The position numbers and the translations under genes are program-made. This document shows, in pieces, positions 1-8,005 of a DNA stretch of 64,000 bases. A model generated the notes under the pieces. The model had not been told where the DNA came from, searched no databases, and saw nothing but the letters and a program-made list of their open reading frames with translations. Every line of letters starts with the position of its first letter. Position 1 is the first letter of the stretch. Location of the stretch: positions 292,645 through 356,644 of the forward strand of contig NZ_REFJ01000001.1 of assembly GCF_003688415.1 (NCBI RefSeq), given 5' to 3'. This stretch comes from Umboniibacter marinipuniceus (GTDB lineage Bacteria > Pseudomonadota > Gammaproteobacteria > Pseudomonadales > DSM-25080).

Positions 1-1086
1 GAAAGCACCCCGTCTACCTCAAACATCATGGCGTATGCGAATATTGTTCGCGAACGCGCAACCGTCCGACAGCTAATCACGGCGGCGAATGAAATTTCCC
101 GCACCAGCTTGGCGCCCGCAGGGATGGATTCTGACTCGCTATTGCAGCTGGCAGAGCGAAAAGTCGCCGACATCGCGGAGAATCGTCCGAAGCAAGGCGG
201 TTGGTTGGATGCTAAAGAGTTACTTGATAAGTCCGTTGAAAAAATTACCGAGCTATTTGAGTCTGAAGACGGCCTAACGGGTTTGTCTACCGGTTGGGAT
301 AGCCTTGATGATATGACCTCGGGTTGGCAAGAGCAGGATTTAGTGATCATTGCAGCGCGACCTTCCATGGGTAAAACCACGCTTGCCATGAACACCGTGG
401 AGAAGGCGGCGCTAAGCCAGTCGCAACCTGTATGCGTATTCAGTTTAGAAATGCCGGCCGAGCAGTTAATGATGAGGATGTTGGCTTCAGTTGGGCGAAT
501 AGATCAGACACGTATTCGTACTGGCCAGTTAGAGCACGATGACTGGCCTAAGCTCACCGCTGCCATTGAGCAGTTGCGCGATACCAAGCTGTTTATTGAT
601 GACACGCCGGGCTTGTCGCCTGCTGATATACGCGCGCGCCTGCGTCGAATTGAGCGAGAGCACGGCAAGGTAGCCATGGTAATGGTGGATTATCTTCAGC
701 TGATGCGTATCTCCGGTTTTAGCGAAGGCAGAACCCAGGAAATATCCGAAATTTCGCGCTCATTAAAAGCCATTGCGCGAGAATTTAAGTGTCCCATGTT
801 GGCGCTGAGTCAGCTTAACCGCTCTTTGGAGCAGCGCCCGAATAAGCGCCCCGTCAACTCCGATTTGCGTGAATCCGGAGCAATTGAGCAGGATGCTGAT
901 ATCATTATGTTCATCTATCGAGATGAGGTTTACAACGAAGATAGTCCAGATCGCGGCGTAGCCGAATTGATTATTGGTAAGCAGCGTAACGGTCCTATTG
1001 GTACCACACGTGTCGCCTTCGTAGGTAAACTCTCTCGTTTCGAAAATCTCTCGCCAGATCAATATGGCGGGGACTACGACGAGTAA
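1..1086 (+). CDS. dnaB: Replicative DNA helicase DnaB (5' end outside window)
   Basis: This is the hexameric replicative helicase that unwinds DNA at the fork. The reading frame is open from base 1, so the gene starts upstream; about the first 100 residues of a roughly 460-470 aa protein are missing. The visible part begins in the N-terminal domain, just before the A-Y-A-x-I-V-R-E-R block typical of DnaB, passes the linker, and contains the RecA-like motor. Walker A (ARPSMGKTT) is at about nt 355-381, the D-Y-L-Q-L Walker B block near 687-702, and S-Q-L-N-R-S-L-E-Q-R then D-L-R-E-S-G near 808-880. panC follows 9 nt after the stop. A possible loader pair for this helicase lies at 47.9-49.6 kb. 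The family call is certain. Confidence 0.97.
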   Translation, partial: ESTPSTSNIMAYANIVRERATVRQLITAANEISRTSLAPAGMDSDSLLQLAERKVADIAENRPKQGGWLDAKELLDKSVEKITELFESEDGLTGLSTGWDSLDDMTSGWQEQDLVIIAARPSMGKTTLAMNTVEKAALSQSQPVCVFSLEMPAEQLMMRMLASVGRIDQTRIRTGQLEHDDWPKLTAAIEQLRDTKLFIDDTPGLSPADIRARLRRIEREHGKVAMVMVDYLQLMRISGFSEGRTQEISEISRSLKAIAREFKCPMLALSQLNRSLEQRPNKRPVNSDLRESGAIEQDADIIMFIYRDEVYNEDSPDRGVAELIIGKQRNGPIGTTRVAFVGKLSRFENLSPDQYGGDYDE

Positions 1087-1095
1087 TTCATTGTT

Positions 1096-1944
1096 ATGAA
1101 AGTAATCGAATCCATCGCTGAGTTACGTTCGGCATTAGCGATATTTCGCGCTCAGGGTAAACGCATCAGTTTTGTACCAACCATGGGCAACCTCCACGAG
1201 GGACACCTTCAGCTCGTGCGATTAGCGCGTGAGCAGTCTGATATCGTGGTGGCGAGTATCTTTGTTAATCCACTGCAATTCGGCTTGAACGAAGATTGGG
1301 AACAGTATCCACGGACCTTCGAACCAGACTGTGAAAAGCTTGCTTCGGTGGATTGTGATTTTTTGCTTTATCCAAGGGAAGCCGAAGTCTATCCAACAGG
1401 AATGGCGAACCAGACCCGTGTGAGCGTCCCTACCATGACTGACATCCTCTGCGGCGCCAGTCGCCCAGGTCATTTTGAAGGGGTGACAACAATTGTCGCC
1501 AAACTCTTCAATATGGTTCAGCCAGACGTCGCTATTTTCGGCATCAAGGACTATCAGCAGCTAGCCGTGATTCGTAAAATGACAACGGACTTATGCTTGC
1601 CGATTGAAATTGTCGCAGCACCCATCGCGCGCGATCATGACGGTTTGGCGCTGTCCTCACGAAACGGTTATTTAGACGAATTCGAGCGGCCCATTGCGGC
1701 CGAGGTATATCAGAGCTTGTGCCTGGCGAAGTCGCTACTTGATGAAGGGCGCAGGGATTTTGGTGCTATTGAACAGGCAGCGGAAGCGCACTTGGTTAAT
1801 CACGGCATGCGTATTGACTACTTCAGTATTCGACGGAACCATGATCTTGAGCCTGCCGGCCTGGATGATACTAATCTGGTGGTCTTAGTTGCGGTGTATT
1901 TGGGTAATACCCGTCTTATTGATAACATCGAAATTAGCCTTTAA
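1096..1944 (+). CDS. panC: Pantoate--beta-alanine ligase
   Basis: PanC joins pantoate and beta-alanine with ATP to give pantothenate, the last step before coenzyme A synthesis. At 282 aa it has the normal family length. The nucleotidyltransferase motif is complete: P-T-M-G-N-L-H-E-G-H near residues 28-37 with the HxGH-type signature, F-V-N-P-L-Q-F near 59, G-x-x-R-P-G-H-F-E-G-V near 123-133, and a KMSKS-like L-S-S-R-N near 184. The ATG lies 9 nt after the dnaB stop without a clear Shine-Dalgarno sequence, so it is probably read by coupling or readthrough from dnaB. It sits apart from panB, which is not in the window. Confidence 0.97.
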   Translation: MKVIESIAELRSALAIFRAQGKRISFVPTMGNLHEGHLQLVRLAREQSDIVVASIFVNPLQFGLNEDWEQYPRTFEPDCEKLASVDCDFLLYPREAEVYPTGMANQTRVSVPTMTDILCGASRPGHFEGVTTIVAKLFNMVQPDVAIFGIKDYQQLAVIRKMTTDLCLPIEIVAAPIARDHDGLALSSRNGYLDEFERPIAAEVYQSLCLAKSLLDEGRRDFGAIEQAAEAHLVNHGMRIDYFSIRRNHDLEPAGLDDTNLVVLVAVYLGNTRLIDNIEISL

Positions 1945-1968
1945 TCGCATTTGTTATTCGTTAAGTTC

Positions 1969-1993
1969 CTGCTTGTAATTAAATTACAGGCAG
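1969..1993. promoter_or_regulatory. Near-perfect 25-bp dyad upstream of acs
   Basis: Twelve-base arms flank a single central A at 1981; the only mismatch is the pair 1973/1989. The inner 17 bases (1973-1989) read TTGTAATTAAATTACAG. The same arms with another 5-base centre recur at 2117-2133, which favours a protein-binding site over a chance hairpin. It lies just after panC and about 235 bp before the acs start. Confidence 0.55.
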
Positions 1994-2033
1994 CGACTGG
2001 CTTTCCAAATGATAAGCTTCCCACTATTCGTGG

Positions 2034-2057
2034 GTTTAAGTGTAATATTGCTTAAAC
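2034..2057. promoter_or_regulatory. GTTTAAG / CTTAAAC dyad upstream of acs
   Basis: Perfect 7-base arms (2034-2040 and 2051-2057) are separated by 10 bases. Immediately before it is a short hairpin, CCCAC-tattc-GTGGG followed by TTT, which could weakly terminate panC transcription. The function is inferred only from position in the dyad-rich acs leader. Confidence 0.3.
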
Positions 2058-2116
2058 AACTAGCCTGTAGACATTTTGTGTCATTCTTCGTGTCACCCTA
2101 ATTTGACTGGAATCCC

Positions 2117-2133
2117 TTGTAAATTTATTACAG
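2117..2133. promoter_or_regulatory. Second TTGTAA-N5-TTACAG operator-like site before acs
   Basis: The site reads TTGTAAATTTATTACAG, identical in both outer arms to 1973-1989 but with a different 5-base centre. Start-to-start distance between the two is 144 bp. It lies about 30 bp before a TATATT -10-like element at 2162-2167, where a repressor or activator of acs could act. Confidence 0.55.
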
Positions 2134-2142
2134 TCGGCTTTT

Positions 2143-2158
2143 AAAATTGATCAATTTT
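2143..2158. promoter_or_regulatory. Perfect 16-bp palindrome at the acs promoter
   Basis: AAAATTGATCAATTTT is a perfect palindrome directly before the likely acs -10 (TATATT, 2162-2167). The core TTGATCAA resembles half of an FNR/CRP-type site but lacks the normal spacing, so the binding protein is not assigned. It overlaps where a -35 would be expected, and no good -35 is visible. Confidence 0.4.
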
Positions 2159-2205
2159 CGTTATATTGCTCGCCATAAGATAACAATAAATTGAGGTAAT
2201 TCACG

Positions 2206-4143
2206 ATGATTGCACACGCAATTCGTAAGGTTTCCGAAGCGGATACTGCCAACACACACTGTGATCTTGCTCGCTACGAGGCGATGTACGCTAAGTCCGT
2301 CAACGAACCTGAAATATTCTGGGCAGAGCAAGCCGAGGAATTCCTGAACTTTAGTAAAAAGTGGGATTCGGTCATGCGCCAAGACTTTTCGCGTGGCGAA
2401 GCCGCGTGGTTTGAAGGTGCGTCACTGAACGTTGCTGAAAACTGTATTGATCGACACCTGCCAACGCGTGCCGATCAGACCGCCCTGATTTGGGAAGGCG
2501 ACAACCCCGAAGACAGTAAGCATATTAGCTATCAGATGCTCTCGGACGAAGTGAATAAACTTGCGAACGTCCTACGACACCGTGGGGTCAAGAAGGGTGA
2601 CCGGGTGTGTATCTACATGCCAATGATTCCCGAGGCAACCTACGCCATGTTGGCATGTGCCCGAATTGGCGCTATCCATTCAGTTGTTTTTGGTGGTTTC
2701 TCTCCAGAGGCGTTAAAGGATCGCATTAATGACGCTACCTGTAGCGCCTTGATTACCGCGGATGAAGGTGTTCGAGGTGGCCGCCAAGTGCCGCTAAAGG
2801 TGAATGCGGATCTCGCCTTAGAGGCATGTCCTAGTGTTCACACCAGTATTGTGGTGAAGCGTACGGGAGCCGACGTAAGCTGGAATGATGCCCGCGATGT
2901 CTGGTATCACGAGGCAACCAGTCAAGTCAGTACAGAATGCGTTGCTGAACAGATGGCTGCGGAAGATCCGCTATTTATTCTTTACACCTCCGGCTCTACC
3001 GGCACGCCAAAGGGTGTACTCCATACTACTGCTGGCTACTTGCTGCAGGCAGCGATGACGTTTAAGTACACCTTTGACTACCAAGAAGGTGATGTGTATT
3101 GGTGCACGGCCGATGTCGGCTGGGTAACGGGTCACTCTTATATTGTTTATGGTCCGCTTGCTAATGGTGCGACATCGTTGATGTTTGAGGGGGTGCCAAC
3201 CTACCCAGATGCAGGGCGCTGCTGGGATATCTGCGATAAGCATAATGTGGCAATCTTCTACACTGCGCCTACCGCTATTCGCGCACTGATGGGTGCCGGT
3301 GACGAATACGTAACCCGATCAAGTCGCAAGAGTCTGCGTCTCTTGGGAACCGTGGGAGAGCCAATTAATCCAGAGGCATGGCAGTGGTACCACGATGTGG
3401 TTGGCGAGACACGCTGTCCAATTGTTGATACCTGGTGGCAGACGGAAACGGGTGCACACATGCTAACACCCCTACCTGGTGCGACTGACCTGAAACCGGG
3501 CTCGGCAACTCGACCATTCTTCGGTGTTGTGCCAGCATTACTTGATGGCGACGGTAAGGAAGTGGAAGGGCCAGGCGAGGGTTCGCTGGTCATTAAGAAC
3601 ACCTGGCCTAGTCAAATTCGATCTGTTTACGGTGATCACAAACGTTGCATCGATACCTATTACACTACCTACCCAGGATACTACTTTGCCGGTGACGGTG
3701 CTCGCCGTGACGAGGATGGTTACTACTGGATTACCGGGCGTGTTGACGATGTGCTAAACGTTTCGGGGCACCGAATGGGTACCGCAGAAGTAGAGAGTGC
3801 ACTGGTTGAGCATACCTCGGTGAATGAAGCGGCGGTTGTTGGTTATCCGCACGACATCAAAGGTCAGGGTATCTATGCCTACGTTACTTTGATGGCAGGA
3901 GCGGAAGTGACCGACGAACTTCAGCAGGAACTTCGCCAAATCTGTACCCAGGAAATTGGTGCTATCGCAAAGCCAGACATCATTCAAATTGCGCCAGGTT
4001 TACCAAAAACACGCTCTGGAAAAATCATGCGCCGTATTTTGCGTAAAGTTGCCTGTAATGAGATTGATACCCTTGGTGATACCTCAACGCTAGCAGACCC
4101 TTCTGTGGTGGATGCTATCATTGAGGGGCGAGTTAATCGCTAA
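2206..4143 (+). CDS. acs: Acetyl-coenzyme A synthetase
   Basis: AMP-forming acetate--CoA ligase: it activates acetate to acetyl-AMP and then acetyl-CoA, scavenging acetate in the cytoplasm. The 645 aa length matches the Acs family (about 650). The P-loop-like [11 protein letters not shown] is near residue 260, W-W-Q-T-E-T-G near 410, and the C-terminal [11 protein letters not shown] near 600-611, whose lysine is the site of reversible acetylation in this family. GAGG 9 nt before the ATG acts as ribosome site. The 261-bp leader holds several dyads, suggesting strong transcriptional control. The last 11 bp overlap the 3' end of the convergent SDR gene. Confidence 0.96.
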   Translation: MIAHAIRKVSEADTANTHCDLARYEAMYAKSVNEPEIFWAEQAEEFLNFSKKWDSVMRQDFSRGEAAWFEGASLNVAENCIDRHLPTRADQTALIWEGDNPEDSKHISYQMLSDEVNKLANVLRHRGVKKGDRVCIYMPMIPEATYAMLACARIGAIHSVVFGGFSPEALKDRINDATCSALITADEGVRGGRQVPLKVNADLALEACPSVHTSIVVKRTGADVSWNDARDVWYHEATSQVSTECVAEQMAAEDPLFILYTSGSTGTPKGVLHTTAGYLLQAAMTFKYTFDYQEGDVYWCTADVGWVTGHSYIVYGPLANGATSLMFEGVPTYPDAGRCWDICDKHNVAIFYTAPTAIRALMGAGDEYVTRSSRKSLRLLGTVGEPINPEAWQWYHDVVGETRCPIVDTWWQTETGAHMLTPLPGATDLKPGSATRPFFGVVPALLDGDGKEVEGPGEGSLVIKNTWPSQIRSVYGDHKRCIDTYYTTYPGYYFAGDGARRDEDGYYWITGRVDDVLNVSGHRMGTAEVESALVEHTSVNEAAVVGYPHDIKGQGIYAYVTLMAGAEVTDELQQELRQICTQEIGAIAKPDIIQIAPGLPKTRSGKIMRRILRKVACNEIDTLGDTSTLADPSVVDAIIEGRVNR

Positions 4144-4792
4144 GCTGGCCTAGCTGTTGGATCTGCGCTGACGAAATGGTGCCGCTTAGGCCCCGTTCAT
4201 CAGCGCGGATCATGGCGCGTGCCAGTGTATCAACAGGAACGCGTCGAATGCCGCTCATGAAGGGTAGCCAATCGAAGAGAGCCATGAAGCGCGCCGCCCA
4301 TTTTTCACCAAATCGCTCATCGTTTCGAGCAGCTTGTGTAAGTAAGCTCGGCCGGTAGATCGCCAGCTTCGGTAGCGCAAGTGCTTGAAAATAATCCTCA
4401 GTCTCCCCCTTTATTCGAGAATAGAAACTCATTGCGCTGCGATTTGCCCCAACGGCACTGATCAAATGCACCTGTTCCACCTGATGTGCTGCGCACCACT
4501 CGCCCACTGCACAGATAAGATCCAAGTCAATGCGTTTAAAGGCGGCCTTGCTACCGGCTTTGGCTAACGTAGTGCCGAGGCAAATAAAGACAGTGTGAGG
4601 CTTGCCTTCTAAGGCTTGCACTGATTCCGGTGAGAGCTCAGGGATCAGTATTTCCGTGACGCTATCGGTTGTGTTACTAAGCGGACGGCGATTGATGCAG
4701 ACAAGTTCGTCAAAGGTCTGAAGCTGTGCAGCTTGTGCCACAAGCGCTTGTCCGGTGGCGCCGGTAGCGCCAAAAATCCATGCGGTTTTCAT
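4133..4792 (-). CDS. Atypical SDR, NAD(P)-binding oxidoreductase of the HTATIP2/YbjT type
   Basis: The 219-aa protein starts with a Rossmann glycine motif (I-F-G-A-T-G-A-T-G) and contains the C-L-G-T-T segment typical of the HTATIP2/TIP30-like atypical short-chain dehydrogenases. Y-S-R-I-K-G-E-T-E near residue 123 supplies the Tyr-x-x-x-Lys pair. The substrate is unknown and many relatives are only predicted reductases or regulators. AGGAG lies 8 nt before the ATG. It is convergent with acs and shares 11 bp with it at the stop codons, so no terminator can lie between them. Confidence 0.8.
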   Translation of the reverse strand: MKTAWIFGATGATGQALVAQAAQLQTFDELVCINRRPLSNTTDSVTEILIPELSPESVQALEGKPHTVFICLGTTLAKAGSKAAFKRIDLDLICAVGEWCAAHQVEQVHLISAVGANRSAMSFYSRIKGETEDYFQALALPKLAIYRPSLLTQAARNDERFGEKWAARFMALFDWLPFMSGIRRVPVDTLARAMIRADERGLSGTISSAQIQQLGQLSD

Positions 4793-4914
4793 TCAAAGTC
4801 TCCTAGCTATTGCGCTACTAGAGCGCAAAAAGTGCCTGGCTGTCAACGAAGCGTTAGGCTGGCTGGCCGATATTCGCTAAACTAAGGCTAATTCATTAAT
4901 TGATGGAAGCTCTA

Positions 4915-6174
4915 ATGGGCCGCACACTCTATAGCATCTTATTAACGCTCCTTCTGCCAGTCCTGGTGCTGAGACTTTGGATAAAGGGGCGCAAGTCGCC
5001 GGCCTACCGAGCGCGTTGGTCCGAGCGAATGGGATATAGTCAACGCCAACGCCCCAGTGGTTCGTTAGTCTGGTTTCACACGGTTAGTGTTGGTGAAACC
5101 ATTGCGGCGGCACCCTTGATTGAAGCGGTGATGGCCGATGAACGCGTGAGTCGCGTACTGATAACTACTACCACGCCAACGGGTTCTGACCGCGTGAAAG
5201 CACTCTTTGGTGATCGGGTTGAACATGTCTATTGTCCGTGGGATACGCCAGGTTGCGTGAAGCGTTTTTTGCGTCGCTGGGAGCCAACCATTGCGGTAAT
5301 GATGGAAACCGAATTATGGCCCAATCTTATCGCCGGCCTAGAACTACGTTGCGTACCAACCATTCTCGCTAATGCGCGGTTATCGGAAAAGTCAGCGCAA
5401 GGCTATGCCAAGCTGCCGCGTATTACCAAACCAATGCTGAGCAGCTTCGAAGCCATCCTCGCTCAACACCATAACGATGCTCAGCGTTTTATAGCGCTTG
5501 GCGCTGCAACGGAAAAAGTTCATAAGGTTGGCAGTGTCAAATTCGACATTCAAATTACGCCGGCGCAGCGCAGTGCTGCCGAAGCGCTCAAACACCAATT
5601 TGGTGATCGCTTCGTTTGGATTGCGGCGAGTACTCATCGGGGCGAGGATGAGCAAATACTTGAAGCGCATGCTGCACTTCGCCAAGCGGTGCCCAATGCC
5701 TTGTTGGTCTTGGTGCCAAGACACCCGGAAAGGTTCGATCAGGTAGCGCAGCTTTGTCATCAGCTGGGGCCTACAGTTAGACGTTCATCGGCGGAATTAC
5801 CGCAAGACGATACGGCTGTCTATGTGGGTGATACCATGGGTGAAATGATGGTGATGTTCGGTGCCTGTTCCGCGGCACTGGTTGGCGGGAGTCTCATCGA
5901 GCATGGTGGCCACAATGTCTTAGAACCCGCGGTTTGGGGTATTCCTGTATTAAGCGGGCCGCATGTGCATAACTTCGAGGCAATTTGCCAAGAAATGCAG
6001 ACGGCGGGCGCGCTGATGATAGTGCCAAACAGCACCGAGTTATCGACTAGCCTGGTCCGTTTAGCAACTGATGCCATTGAATGCAAAGCACAGGGAGAGG
6101 CGGCCGCGGCATTTCTAGAGACTAAGCGTGGCGCACTAGCTGCGCAGTTAGCGCATATCTTGGCGCTGCTTTAA
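4915..6174 (+). CDS. waaA: 3-deoxy-D-manno-octulosonic acid (Kdo) transferase
   Basis: WaaA (KdtA) transfers Kdo from CMP-Kdo to lipid A precursor at the inner face of the cytoplasmic membrane, building the LPS inner core. An N-terminal hydrophobic anchor (about residues 4-22) is followed by R-x-R-W-x-E-R-M-G and a GT-B fold; W-F-H-T-V-S-V-G-E, M-E-T-E-L-W-P-N and G-G-S-L-I-E-H-G-G-H-N-x-L-E-P are all family signatures. I chose ATG 4915 (419 aa) because GGAAG lies 5 nt before it and the family normally starts close to the anchor; ATG 4903 and TTG 4900 are alternatives. A strong terminator follows at 6291. Confidence 0.96.
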   Translation: MGRTLYSILLTLLLPVLVLRLWIKGRKSPAYRARWSERMGYSQRQRPSGSLVWFHTVSVGETIAAAPLIEAVMADERVSRVLITTTTPTGSDRVKALFGDRVEHVYCPWDTPGCVKRFLRRWEPTIAVMMETELWPNLIAGLELRCVPTILANARLSEKSAQGYAKLPRITKPMLSSFEAILAQHHNDAQRFIALGAATEKVHKVGSVKFDIQITPAQRSAAEALKHQFGDRFVWIAASTHRGEDEQILEAHAALRQAVPNALLVLVPRHPERFDQVAQLCHQLGPTVRRSSAELPQDDTAVYVGDTMGEMMVMFGACSAALVGGSLIEHGGHNVLEPAVWGIPVLSGPHVHNFEAICQEMQTAGALMIVPNSTELSTSLVRLATDAIECKAQGEAAAAFLETKRGALAAQLAHILALL

Positions 6175-6290
6175 CGATTCTCATGACAATAGTTGGGGTA
6201 AAGCTTGAGTCATCTCGGTAGGTCGAGTTCCTGTTGGAGTCGAGATCGGGTAGAGGATGCGGTAGCGAGTTGAAGTGAAGGAATTGAAGA

Positions 6291-6322
6291 AGGGCTTTAG
6301 CGAATAGCTAAAGCCCTTTTTT
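6291..6322 (+). terminator. Rho-independent terminator of waaA
   Basis: A perfect 11-bp stem (AGGGCTTTAGC, 6291-6301, with its complement 6307-6317) and a 5-nt loop are followed by a run of T (6317-6322). It sits between waaA and the convergent tolC stop; the plus-strand U-tract makes it strongest for waaA. Confidence 0.93.
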
Positions 6323-6324
6323 GC

Positions 6325-7683
6325 TTAGTACGTTGATAGGTCCACGCGGTTCAACTGGTTCTCTGCGTCGAGCCAGTCATTCAGGCGTTGAATGTCTTCG
6401 GGGCTCAAACTACCCGCAACCTGCTTAAGCTGCAGCAGCGAGATGATGTAGTCGAAGCGGGCATTACTAAAGTTAGATTGCGCTCGGAAAAGTGCCTGCT
6501 GAGCGTTCAATACGTCAACGATATTTCGCGTACCCACTTCGTAGCCGGCCTGCGTTGCGTCCAGTGAGCTCTGTGCCGAGATGATGGCTTGCTGACGAGC
6601 ATCTACGGTAGCAACACCGGTAGTGGCCGTAAGATAGCTTGATCGAGCCTGCTGGGTGACGGCACGCTGAGTGCCAACGTGACGTTCTTTAGCAACGTTG
6701 AATTGCTCATGAGCACGGCGGCTAGAAGCATTCAGACCGCCGCCGGCGAACAATGGCATGCTCACACTTAGTGTGGCGCTCCAGCCATCGGTATCGGTAT
6801 CCCCAGCGGTAGGTAGTTCAACTTCTGAGGTTGATTGACCGTAGTCTGCAGATAAAGTGGCTTTCGGTCCGCGATTCCAGCTGGTAGCCGACGCAGTACG
6901 CTCAGCAGCATTCATCTGTGCCATGGAGACACGAAGGTCCAAGTTGTTTTCTAGGGACGCCGCTACCCATGGAGTTGGCGACGATGGGACCGGCTGAGTA
7001 ATTGGGAATTCTGACATAAGTGGTGCAACACTTGATTCCGGCTGGCCAGTGATGGCTTCTAGCGCTTCAAACTTAATGGCGACTTGGCCTTCAAGTTGAA
7101 TACGGTTAGCAATAACGCCATCCAGTGTTGAGCGTGCCTCGTAGACATCAGTGATGGCGATCAAGCCCACATCGTAGCGCTGTTGAGTTTGCTCGTACTG
7201 ACGGGTTAGCGCGGTTTCTTCAGCCTTTGATGTTTCAAGGTCTGATACGGCGCGAAGTACATCCAAGTAGGCTTGAACGACGCGAACGATCAGATCCTGT
7301 TGATCCGCGGCAAACTGAGCTTCCGCCGATGCAGTGGTGAATTCAGCAGATCGGAAGCTGAACCAGCGATTAGCGTCGAATACGGTTTGCGAGGCGCTAA
7401 CGCTCCAGCCGTAGCTGTCTGACTGACTAGGAGTGATGTTTGTGCCGTCATCAGACTCTCGGTCTGTCATGGTGTAGTTTGCCGATGCATTCACCTGCGG
7501 TAACAAACTAGAGAAACTAATATTCTCCTGTTCGATATTGGCACGGTAAGTGGCCTGGGCTGCGCGTAATGTTGGGTCATTTTCAAGGGCGCGTTGGTAT
7601 ACTTCAATAAGGTCACCAGCAAGGCTGAGAGGGCTGAGTGATACCAGTAGTGCAGTCGCAAGAGCTTTTCGCTTCAGTGCCAT
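6325..7683 (-). CDS. tolC: TolC family outer-membrane channel
   Basis: TolC-type outer-membrane factor that forms the exit duct for RND and ABC efflux pumps and type I secretion. The 452-aa precursor has a signal peptide (about residues 1-22, ending L-S-L-A-G) and two tandem OEP repeats, the internal duplication seen in TolC proteins: Y-x-R-A-L-E-N-D-P-x-L near the start and Y-E-V-G-T-R-N-I-V-D-V-L-N-A-Q near residue 375. Length is slightly below E. coli TolC (493). AAGGA precedes the ATG. The promoter region at 7684-7800 contains a short AT-rich tandem repeat. No pump genes are adjacent, which fits a shared TolC. Confidence 0.95.
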   Translation of the reverse strand: MALKRKALATALLVSLSPLSLAGDLIEVYQRALENDPTLRAAQATYRANIEQENISFSSLLPQVNASANYTMTDRESDDGTNITPSQSDSYGWSVSASQTVFDANRWFSFRSAEFTTASAEAQFAADQQDLIVRVVQAYLDVLRAVSDLETSKAEETALTRQYEQTQQRYDVGLIAITDVYEARSTLDGVIANRIQLEGQVAIKFEALEAITGQPESSVAPLMSEFPITQPVPSSPTPWVAASLENNLDLRVSMAQMNAAERTASATSWNRGPKATLSADYGQSTSEVELPTAGDTDTDGWSATLSVSMPLFAGGGLNASSRRAHEQFNVAKERHVGTQRAVTQQARSSYLTATTGVATVDARQQAIISAQSSLDATQAGYEVGTRNIVDVLNAQQALFRAQSNFSNARFDYIISLLQLKQVAGSLSPEDIQRLNDWLDAENQLNRVDLSTY

Positions 7684-7751
7684 GTTTGTTGATCCTTTAT
7701 GTGGTTATCGTCATAGTTTAGACGCTACACAGGTAAAATGGTTGCAGTTAA

Positions 7752-7770
7752 AATTTAATTTAATTTAATT
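7752..7770. repeat. AATTT x3.8 microrepeat in the tolC upstream region
   Basis: Nearly four head-to-tail copies of AATTT lie 69-87 bp upstream of the tolC start codon. Such an A/T-rich tract could act as an UP element for a tolC promoter, although I cannot place -35 and -10 boxes confidently. The rest of 7684-8005 (322 bp) holds no gene that I can support; its other structure is the hairpin at 7966. Confidence 0.5.
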
Positions 7771-7965
7771 GTTATACCACACTTGTACTGAATAAGTGTA
7801 CTGCGTGAATAACCTAGGCTTTACCCTAGCTTAGCGCTAGTAACGCAGTAAGGTGCGCAAAGATAAGGGCTAATACCCTGCAAGGAAGTTATACATAAGG
7901 GCTGGAGAAGCCAAAGATTTGGCGGTAAGCGGCGAAGTAACTAGGCTGGCACGCGCTGAGAGATA

Positions 7966-7994
7966 CGAGTCAGGGCTAGGGTCTCCCTGACTCG
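7966..7994 (-). terminator. Hairpin after the fimX-like gene, no U-tract
   Basis: A perfect 10-bp stem (CGAGTCAGGG with its complement, 7966-7975 and 7985-7994) and a 9-nt loop lie 12 bp beyond the stop of the leftward FimX-like gene. There is no T-run on either strand, so it may be an RNA-stabilising 3' end rather than an intrinsic terminator. Confidence 0.5.
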
Positions 7995-8005
7995 CTACAT
8001 AAAAC

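Noticed and set aside
7961-7995. Possible TPP riboswitch because of CTGAGA
   Set aside because: The rest of the THI-box core is missing; the segment is explained by the 10-bp hairpin.
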